From the NCBI GenBank assembly GCA_039602395.1, contig JBCNJP010000018.1:2108001-2172000 (forward strand): DNA of 64,000 bases, read 5' to 3'. The position numbers and the translations under genes are program-made. The DNA is from Deinandra increscens subsp. villosa (taxonomy: Eukaryota > Streptophyta > Magnoliopsida > Asterales > Asteraceae). Below, in pieces: positions 55,436 through 64,000 of the stretch (position 1 is the first letter of the stretch; each line of letters opens with the position of its first letter). The notes under the pieces were generated by a model. The model saw only the letters and a program-made list of their open reading frames with translations, ran no database searches and was not told where the DNA came from.

Positions 55436-56487
55436 ATCTTCATAAAAAGAAGAAGAAGTATGAGCACCTGCCTATGCTCATGCATATGATCATTTCAAGA
55501 AGAGACCATGAATATGCACTTCCGAGTAAGTTATACTTGCATCGGAAGTGTCATGATGAGAACTCTCAAAAAGGATACTGAATGAAGGCTTCCGAGTAAG
55601 TTACACTTGCATCGGAAGTTTTACTATAAAGACTTCAATAAGAGGCTCATACGTTGATACGTTCATTTTCGAGTAAGCTATGCTTGCACCGGTCGTGCTG
55701 TAACAATAAGACCTTTCTTCAGAAAAGGCATTGGTGATCTTATTTTGATCTAAGACCTGTCTTCAGAAAAGGCATTGGTGATCTCATTTTGATTTATGGT
55801 CCTCGTGTTTTCAAGAACACCGGACGCACTTGTGCCCTACTTTCCTGCCTCCATGCAAGAACACTCTAAATTTAAAGACTGGATCGCAAATGCTAAACTA
55901 CCAGCCAAGCTAAAAATGATCACGTCTTCCTATGCATATGCACCCCCCCAGTAGCATACATTTGCCCCGGAAGTGCTTCGACCAAAGCCTACATAAGAGG
56001 CCTCGCATATGCATTTCCGAATAATGTGTATTTGCATCGGAAGTGCTATGATAAAAGATCTATATGAAGTATAATCTTCAGAAAGCCCTCTTGATAAGAG
56101 GCATATGATCATGAATTACTTTGCCCTGTGCAAGTAACATATCCATTTTGGATTTTTACTACTATAAAAAGAAGCCCTCGATAGAGGTATGAAGATACGC
56201 TCATTATAACAAGCCCTCTTAATTAGAAGAGAAATCTAATGCTTTTGAAAAGCCCTCTTAATTAGAAGCATGACAACGAATTCCTTTGCCTTACACGAAT
56301 TATGTTAAAGCCCTTTCTTGGAAAGGCATAGAAAGTCTCATTATAACAAGTGGTCCTCGTGTTTTCAAAAACACCGGACGAGTTTGTCTTACTTTCCGAC
56401 CTCAATGCAAGAACAATTCAAAGTGGAAGTGAGATTTCATATGGATCGCAAGTGCCACATTTTCAAAAAAAAAAAAAATTAAAGATA

Positions 56488-56945
56488 CCAACATCCGTAA
56501 AGAAATTTGATGGATTATCAGAACCTGATATCCACATCTTTAAAGCCGCAAGATTGGAACGATGGTCGGAAGAAACTTGATGCCACATGCTGGTGTAAAA
56601 TTTTATCGGATCTGCCAGAGTCTGGTACGATTCACTTCCGAATGCATAAATTAGCAGCTTTGAGGATTTAAGAACCGAGTTCCTGAGACAATTCAGCCAA
56701 CAACGGAAGTGTACCAAGGAAGTGACGAAAGTGCACAACATCTGAAGAAGAAGTGATTAAAGCCTTGAAATTTCATGGTACGCTTCAATAACGAAACCAT
56801 GAAGATAGTTGGAGCTAAAAACCAGTTGCGAATATCTAGATTCTGCCATGGTGTTCAAAGACACACCTTGTTGAAAAATTACATAAAGATCCATCGAAAA
56901 CCATGAAAGTGCTACATGTGACGTCGTAAATGAAGATTGCATGGA
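56488..56945 (+). pseudogene. Decayed gag of a Tat/gypsy-like ancestor in the LARD
   Basis: The plus strand reads TSVKKFDGLSEPDIHIFKAA then RLERWSEET, FIGSARVWYDSLPNA, ISSFEDLRTEFLRQFSQQRK and CTKEVTKVHNI, interrupted by about five stops. The order and motifs match Retrotrans_gag domains (ARVWFDSLP, FSQQ) of plant gypsy elements. This assigns the LARD to the Ty3/gypsy group. Confidence 0.8.
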
Positions 56946-59856
56946 GAGATAGAAAATGAAACTTTGTGATCTTATCTTTATATTCATGATCAATAATAAG
57001 TTCTATAAAAGAACAAGTGCATTTGTTCCCTTTGCCTATTAAGATCAATGCAAGTGCTTATTTCCTTTCTATGAGAAAGCTGAATAGAAATGTTTATTTG
57101 AATAAGCTATGTACACACGTGTACACATGCACATGCAACGAAAAACGATAAGACTCCTTTTCTAAAGGAGCATCTATGCCGAACAAATGAAAATTTCCTT
57201 TCTAAAGGAATTCACATGCGAAACAATTCGCTTCCTACAGCATGGTTCATGAGTCACTAGCGGGTGCATCGAAAAAGGATCACATGCCGATTCATTGATG
57301 CAGTATCGCTGTTACTTCTTTATTCATAAAGGGTAACCCAAGATAAAGCAAAAGCTTTTCTTGTCCTCAACTGTCTCATTGGTAACTAAAGAGTGCATGT
57401 TGGGAAGAGGTGATCAGGCCGGACACCTTGTTAGTACAACGGTTGCTAACAGAAGCCCGAAAGAGAGATAGCCAAACTTAAGTGGACAAAGGCATGTGAT
57501 GATTATTAATAAAAGATCCAACTTAAGCTCTCTAAGGGTCGCAAGTGCTACTGAATAGCTAATGTTATGAAGTGGTCTTGTGAGTTGATCATTCAAGTAA
57601 ATGGATCAACTGAGCCTTACCAAAAGATGTAAGGACTTTTTATACCACAAGGAAAAGATTTGAATTCAAAATAAAATAACTTTACTCTTAAAGTGGTATT
57701 GACATCGTGTAGCTAAAACCCTTTGAAGGTGGACGCATCTGATAGGGGGGAAACGCATGTGTCAGCTTTCTTTAAAGTTTTGCTAATTTTATTAAGGATC
57801 TTATCAAAAGTACTTGTGAAGGAGAACTCATGAAGTTTCTCAGAAATTCTAAAGAATATTTGCAAGAGTTAAGCAAAGATCAATTTAAATAGCCACAATA
57901 TGAAAAGCCCTACATGACAAAGGTAGTGTATAACCGCTTCGCAACTGCAAGTGTAAAAAAAGCGCACTTCGACTACGAGTGATCTACCTTGGGCATATCG
58001 ATATGACTCATCTTATGTGAACCATGAGGAAAATAATATCAAAACATGGCAAAGAAAGAAGAAGTTCAAACAAACATCCATAAGCATACATAAGCATTCA
58101 TATATTCAAAACTGCAACATATGCAGCTCTAACAAAGTCAAAGTTAAAGTATCATCAGTCACAAACAAAAGTAAATTGTTTAATGCCACAACATAAGTGG
58201 ACTTTGGGGAAAGATTGTTTATAATTGTTTCAACATAATTTCAAGAGAAACTACCTACTGGCTTAATCAGGAGCATCTGTTCCAGAAGTAGAAGGAGCAT
58301 CCGCCTTTTGAGTCGGAGCTGCTGCCTTCGGAAGTGGGCTTGGCTTTAGCATCTCTTTCATTTGCTCCATATCAAACAAGCTTATTCTTTGCTACTTGAT
58401 CAGTCGTATCAAGCTCAACTTTTCATTTAAAAGATCATTATCAGCTTACGTTTGCTAACGTTTCTCAGTCATAGCCTTCACGGTCTCCTCCAACTTCTTC
58501 TTCATTTCTGATTCTACAACTTCAGTTTCTGAAAAATCGGAAATGCAAATGACATAGCACATCGGAAATGCAAATGAAAAAATAAAATAAAGAATACAAG
58601 TCAAACCTCTTTTGGCATTGTTACACAGATCTTCACGACATCAACCAATGAAATTTACTTACCAGAAGGGGCAGCTACACTTCCAACTGTGCATTTGTGA
58701 AAACAGAAGTATTAGTCCGATATCATTTTACAAATTATTATTGGACTAGGGAGACTACGATGGGGATGAGTTAGAGTCAGTGATAAACAAGCCCTCGTTA
58801 GAGGCATGTATTTCACTTTTGATGTGTCGGAAGTGACCAATGAAATTTCAAAAGAGATTGTTCTGAAGAAAAAGCCCTCCTTGGAGGCATGAAGTTCCAC
58901 TTCTGGCTCTTCACCCACACTTCCGAAAACAGTATCTTCTTGATTACGAGTCTCCACTTGCGACCCCCCTTGATCATTAGCAACTCCTCTTGGGCGATAA
59001 TCCAAAGAGGACTAGGCAGTTTGCCGAAGAAACGACATTGATCAAAATACTCTGCCCGAATACCCTTAGGAAGTTCCCAAATTGATCAAAATACTCTACC
59101 CGGTGCTCGCTTGAAATAAATCTAATGATTTAATGATTTTACGAGATCATTTTCATTGAGCCTCCGGAACTGAGACATTAACAACACCTTCAATGTCTCT
59201 CTATTTCATCCCAAGAGACACGCATACGTACTTCCGAAATATGAGTGTAAATATTGGAAGTGTTAAATATCCAGAAAGATCTCAAAATTAGAAGCATATC
59301 AGCACACTTCCGAATAGCGCACATGCGCAATGAAAGTTGTCAGTGAAATTAAAAAGAATATTATCTGCAATGAAAAGACCTAGTAAAGGCGGGGAGAATT
59401 TTTGTGATGAAAAGACCTTTTTGTTGTCACAATGACTCTTGGACCTACACTTACAAATGCGATTTTGCAAAGCCGACATAACTCGTCGCACATGCATTCT
59501 TCTCTCCAATGCACATGATCTAGTCCTTAGCCATTTTTCTCCAAAATAGCATAAGGACTGGGGGACTTGATGACCGGTTCTTCAAAGTCATTGAAGACTG
59601 ATAACCTGCCTATTATATAATTTTGAAAAATTGTTCCTTCGAATTGAAGCATGATGCGTGTTGCACTCTTTTTCCCTTGGTCCTGGTTTTTTCCCACGGG
59701 GTTTTTCCGGACAAGGTTTTTAATGAGGCAACAAATCAAAAACGCATGTGTATTTAAAAGGTTGGCTAACAAACCTTCATGGCATCTGGAAATGTGACAC
59801 ATCCTTGATTTCTAGTCCATTATCATTGTGTAAATAATTAATGGACTAGGGGGACT

Positions 59857-60232
59857 TGATGAGGATGGGTCAAAATCAGATGCACTTGGACCTGGAAGTG
59901 CACATAAAGGATCAGTAGATGCTGATGAGCGAAGCCCATACGGAAGTGCAAGTGATACAACTCCGAGAACGCAAGTGCAAGTGTCAAGAGGCAGTTACAG
60001 CTAAGAGACTATAAATAGGCATTTATAGGCTCATAATAGAGGATCCCAGATTTTACACCTTTAACTAGGTGTTTTTACTTAGATCTCTTGTACTAATCCT
60101 TTTCACTTGTAACCTTGATTCAATGGATGAAATATAACATGATCTCGCTCTTTCCTCTCCATTTCTCTTAATCTCTCTCTAATCATTGAAGGATCGAATC
60201 TTACCTCTACGGTGGGATTTTATTCTTCATCA
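59857..60232 (+). repeat. 3' LTR of the LARD
   Basis: 376 bp, three differences from the 5' LTR. Confidence 0.95.
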
Positions 60233-60508
60233 CTTGGAAACAAAGATGATCTTCGATTAGTATTAGTGTATTCAGTTAGTGTTTATTTAGTCATCTCTGA
60301 CCAACAACAGCACTGCATAGTGCTTAAAGGTATATGTACACCTCTAATTTGTTTAATCACTTATGTTTGGTCTTTTGCTCTTTGTGCAGATAACTAAAAA
60401 GTGACAGTGAAATGACAACCATAGTTTCCTACTAAGAAAAAAAATACAGTTTATGTTCTTCATTGTTGGTACAGTTCTTCAACTTGTCATTTGTTATATT
60501 GTTTTGTG

Positions 60509-61008
60509 NNNNNNNNNNNNNNNNNNNNNNNNNNNNNNNNNNNNNNNNNNNNNNNNNNNNNNNNNNNNNNNNNNNNNNNNNNNNNNNNNNNNNNNNNNNN
60601 NNNNNNNNNNNNNNNNNNNNNNNNNNNNNNNNNNNNNNNNNNNNNNNNNNNNNNNNNNNNNNNNNNNNNNNNNNNNNNNNNNNNNNNNNNNNNNNNNNNN
60701 NNNNNNNNNNNNNNNNNNNNNNNNNNNNNNNNNNNNNNNNNNNNNNNNNNNNNNNNNNNNNNNNNNNNNNNNNNNNNNNNNNNNNNNNNNNNNNNNNNNN
60801 NNNNNNNNNNNNNNNNNNNNNNNNNNNNNNNNNNNNNNNNNNNNNNNNNNNNNNNNNNNNNNNNNNNNNNNNNNNNNNNNNNNNNNNNNNNNNNNNNNNN
60901 NNNNNNNNNNNNNNNNNNNNNNNNNNNNNNNNNNNNNNNNNNNNNNNNNNNNNNNNNNNNNNNNNNNNNNNNNNNNNNNNNNNNNNNNNNNNNNNNNNNN
61001 NNNNNNNN
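60509..61008. other. Assembly gap of 500 N
   Basis: Placeholder gap between the LARD and the last Athila/Tat element. Confidence 0.99.
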
Positions 61009-61140
61009 TGATTTTTAGTGTGTTATCATTCTTAATTCCCTGTTTTTATGGTTTATATTTAGTCGGGAACACATCACTTTGTATAGTTTCGTTTATTTCA
61101 GGTTTGTACGTTAATGTGACGAATTCGGTCGGATTGAAGT

Positions 61141-62097
61141 GTTAGAAGATTAGAAGAATTCTGGATTCGAGATCAGATCGTGTCGCGAGGGTCGAGACTT
61201 TCTCCTCGCGACACGACGCGTGTTGAAGAGGAGAGCCCCGACTATTTTGGCGAGCTCGTGGCGCGAGCCTAGGAAGGAAAGACCGTCGCGACACGCGACG
61301 GGTGTGATTTCGGCCAAAAATCTAGGGTTTGGCTATTTAAGCCAATGTGATGCCATTCATTCGTATCTTCTGCTCTCTTGGACGATTTTGGACGGCTGTT
61401 CACGACTTCCAGGCTAATTCCAAGCATTCGGTGAAGATTTTCAAGCAGTCAGCAAGTATTCCATGGCGTATTCTTTGATTTTCGTGTTTTTGACTTTAGC
61501 CATGTCCGGCTAATTCCGTTGTAATCACTTTGAGTGAAGGTTAGTGGTTTACTGAGTTCAAACTAGGGTTTTTGATATTGGATGAATTTTTGACTTGTGA
61601 CAATCATTAATTCAGTAATTGCTTGTTTGATATTCTGATTGATTATTGTGTTTGTACCCCCCGCTCCCGGACTACCTTAATTGCATAGCTCTAGGACTAT
61701 ACTAAGTACATTCATAGTAGTTGGTTGAATAGGTTGAACAAGTGTAGCAATCATGTCTATGTGGTTTCTATGTTAAATTCCCAATGTGCGAAATCAGTAA
61801 ATTCACGAAGCCGGATCTTAAAGTGGTTACCTTTAGTTTACATAAGTTTAAACCAATCAATTGTTAGCATTAGTTTAGTGATATTAATTTAGTTCCAATC
61901 CATCAATCCAATTTTACAGCTAAGAGGCAACTTTTCCATTTTTCTGCAATTTAGGTTAAAGTAATTTAGGTTAATTTAGTTCGTAATTTAGTCAATTAAC
62001 AAGTGACCACTAATTCCCTTGGTTCGATACCCCGACTTCCACTACTGCAAATCTTAATTCGTTGGGGATTTGTAACGGTCGCGACAAACCGTTATCA
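61141..62097 (+). repeat. 5' LTR of Athila-2
   Basis: The right end (CCGTTATCA, 62097) is fixed by the primer site that follows. The left end, TGTTAGAAG at 61141, is tentative because the partner LTR lies outside the window. U3 contains inverted copies of TCGTGTCGCGAG near 61178 and 61205, and related CGCGACACGCGAC near 61286. Confidence 0.65.
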
Positions 62098-62100
62098 AAT

Positions 62101-62119
62101 TGGCGCCGTTGCCGGGGAA
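62101..62119 (+). other. Primer binding site of Athila-2
   Basis: TGGCGCCGTTGCCGGGGAA, three bases after the LTR, is identical to the Athila-1 site over 18 bases. Confidence 0.88.
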
Positions 62120-62469
62120 TCGTGCGCTTGTTTGTTAGTTGATTTAATTGTTTTTAATTTTTTCCAAAAAATTTCCAAAAATCCAAAAATAGTGTTTTAT
62201 TCTCGTTCCCTGCATTTTATTCTGTTTTTATAAAATAAAAAAAAATTTAATTAAAGAATTCGGAGTTTTGAGGTGCATCGTGTCGCGAGCCCCTCTATCA
62301 AGACCCTCGCGACACGATAGGATCAATTTGGACAGAAAGTTTTTGCAATTTTTGGCCCCCCAACTTTGTGTTTCGTTGCTTCTAACGTGTTCCCTGCAAC
62401 CTCTAGAGCAGTGCTACGTAACCCGTTTGCTTTGTTTTGACTGTTTTGCAGGTTTGTGCAAGTTTTATG

Positions 62470-64000
62470 CATACTAGGTACTCACAAAAGCAATCACCGC
62501 TAATCTACAATCCAGAAATTGAACGTACAGCTCGGCAGAACCGAGCAGAGCAAAGAAGCAGAAGAAACATGGAGAACCAACCACAAAACCAACAACAACA
62601 ACCAGTCATCCCACCCCAAAATGACCCCAATCTTCAAAACCAACCACAAGACCCGCAATTTCAACCACAAAATCCACAAAATGATCCAGCCTTTCAGAGA
62701 CAACCATATCCCGACCTTGATGACCCGCTCGATGGGCGACCAAACTCACACCACTCATCTCGGTCGTCACATCATGAGGCAGAAGACCTCCGTTACAGAG
62801 GTCAACAACCGATTCCACCACCACAGCAACCACCCCTATTTCGCCGAGCACCACAACAACCACCTCCTCAACAATTTTACCCTGCCAACCAGGCCAACAT
62901 TTGGCAAAACCCGATGTTCGATCAACAAAGATACGGGTATGGAGCTGCAGGCAATGGAGGTCAGCAAGATTGGCAGCAACAGGAAGAGCAATGGGATCAA
63001 GAGTGGTACGAGCCTGATGAAGACAATGGGTACCAATACAGAGGTCAACCGGAGGTCCCAGCTAACCCACGACGACAACAACCTCCGGTTAACCCTCAAC
63101 CAGTGCGTCAGAATCAACCTCAAAGGGGTGTACCCCATGTTCCTAATAATCAAGGGAGGAATCAAATTCACATGGAAGGAGGAGTACCGAGGATAGTGAC
63201 ACCAGCCCGAGCTCAAGGAGTTGAGAGCCATTTCAAGCCTATCATTATGCCGAGTTCGTCAGCAGTTGTAACTCCGGTCTCTCAGAACAATAGGGCATTT
63301 GAAGTGAAACCTCAATACTTGGGTTTTTTGCCGGAGTTTTATGGGAAGAGGATGGAGGAACCATACCTACACATAAAATTGTTTGAATCTACTTGCAGCA
63401 CAATCGGGGCAACAGGTTTTACAACAGACGATGTTAAACTGATGATGTTTGTCTTTTACACTCAAGGATCGAGCCCGCCGGTGGTTTGATAGTCTACCCG
63501 CCGCAAGCATCCATACATGGGCGGAGTTGCAAGAAGCGTTCTTGGATGAGTATTATCCTATGAGCAAGACCAGTGAAGGCCGGGCAGCTATCAGAGGTTT
63601 TCAGCAATCATCAGGGGAGCCTTTTCATGAAGCTTTTACTAGATTTAAAGAACTTTTACCAAAATGTCCTCATCATGGTTTTGAAATGTGGGATCTAATT
63701 CATTGTTTTTATGATGGTTTGTTGCAGGATGATGCTCGGGATTTGCTTTCAATAAGCAATGGAACGTTTCTCACAAATCCTGAGGCGGATGATTGGGCTC
63801 ACATGGAGCGTTTGTCTACAACATCAAGGAGACATGCCCAATCCGCTAGAAGACCAAAAGCAGCACTAAAAGCAGTGGATTATGGTGCGGAAGAGAAGTA
63901 TGAGAGTTTGGAGAAGAAGTGTGCCTTGTTGGAGAAACAATTAACACAACTCAAGGTCGGTGGTGGTAATGAAGAAGCGAAAGCAGCGCCATCATTTATA
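62470..64000 (+). pseudogene. Athila-2 gag with one frameshift, continuing past the edge
   Basis: From ATG 62470 (MHTRYSQKQSPLIYNPEIER) the protein has a very Gln/Pro-rich N-terminal region (about residues 40-230) and then the gag core (FEVKPQYLGFLPEFYGK, EEPYLHIKLFESTCSTIG). Around 63455-63465 the frame shifts by one base, after which DRARRWFDSLPAASIHTWAE and LQEAFLDEYYPMSKTSEGR continue as Retrotrans_gag. A coiled-coil-like LEKKCALLEKQLTQLK lies near the edge. The core would assemble the virus-like particle of the retrotransposon. Confidence 0.85.

Larger units (their letters stand above)
53269..60232 (+). mobile_element. Large non-coding LTR element (LARD), 6.96 kb
   Basis: Two 376-bp LTRs (53269-53644, 59857-60232), CTTGG on both sides (53264-53268, 60233-60237), a primer site and a polypurine tract (GGACTAGGGGGACT). 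The LTRs differ at three sites by eye (0.8%). The 6.2-kb interior has no usable polyprotein; only a gag relic with stops was recognised. Arrays of CTTCCGA/TCGGAAG-bearing repeats fill much of it. A young insertion with a long-dead coding region implies mobilisation by proteins from another element. Confidence 0.93.
61141..64000 (+). mobile_element. Athila/Tat-type gypsy element (Athila-2), 5' part only
   Basis: An LTR, a primer binding site and gag are visible; pol would lie beyond the right edge. The gag frame has one shift, so at least this copy's gag is damaged. Confidence 0.85.

Noticed and set aside
60453..61145. Open frames spanning the N gap (also at 1467-2055 and 29994-30872)
   Set aside because: They consist almost entirely of N and carry no evidence of coding.
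62519..63196. Overlapping plus-strand frame of 225 residues
   Set aside because: Out-of-frame shadow of the Gln/Pro-rich Athila-2 gag.

Overview
The window is eukaryotic, plant nuclear DNA: AT-rich and intron-bearing, with no bacterial-style operons, and almost entirely built of transposable elements. Plant-type LTR retrotransposons (Athila/Tat, chromovirus, Ty1/copia with initiator-Met tRNA primer sites), a plant L1-type LINE, PIF/Harbinger and hAT elements and a Helitron-like end are all present. The style of the Athila and chromovirus sequences suggests a eudicot, possibly Asteraceae; this is inference, not proof. No complete ordinary host gene was found. Three 500-base N gaps (1512-2011, 30192-30691, 60509-61008) are assembly placeholders.

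Left part (1-11.5 kb): a partial minus-strand exon at the edge, a GTTTACGA-motif cluster, a decayed L1-type LINE (3.1-6.9 kb), an AGCGGCGAC-motif repeat, a 697-bp hAT element with a perfect 8-bp target duplication (8291-8987), and a 1974-bp PIF/Harbinger element (9043-11016) that carries only the SANT/Myb ORF1 and no transposase.

Centre-left (11.5-30.2 kb) is a nest of insertions. An old minus-strand Ty1/copia element is split by a plus-strand Athila-type element (12026-22864), whose reverse transcriptase is itself split by a 3.03-kb solo LTR (15997-19028). The same copia element is split again by a 3.9-kb TGTCACA-ended element (25108-29008) carrying a head-to-head MITE palindrome, a Tourist MITE and a 66-bp-arm foldback. 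Target duplications can be read at each level.

Centre-right (31.3-43.8 kb): a Helitron-like 3' terminus, a three-exon Cu/Zn superoxide dismutase fragment and a Rab8/RabE first exon all lie on the minus strand, as expected of gene-fragment capture. Two young elements interrupt this stretch: an intact chromovirus with a 1465-residue polyprotein (32471-37474; LTRs differ at 1 of 267 sites) and a nearly intact copia element (38698-43458; 3 of 284).

Right part (44-64 kb): a 198-bp hAT MITE, a solo-LTR remnant, an intron-like region with receptor-like-kinase fragments split by a gag-protease-only copia derivative (49765-52817), a non-coding 6.96-kb LTR element (LARD, 53269-60232) with tandem CTTCCGA-type repeats, and the start of another Athila/Tat element running off the right edge. 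The elements do not form a pathway. They are layers of insertion, where intact families (such as the chromovirus) could in principle be active while the TR-GAG, LARD, ORF1-only Harbinger and MITEs would depend on proteins supplied in trans.
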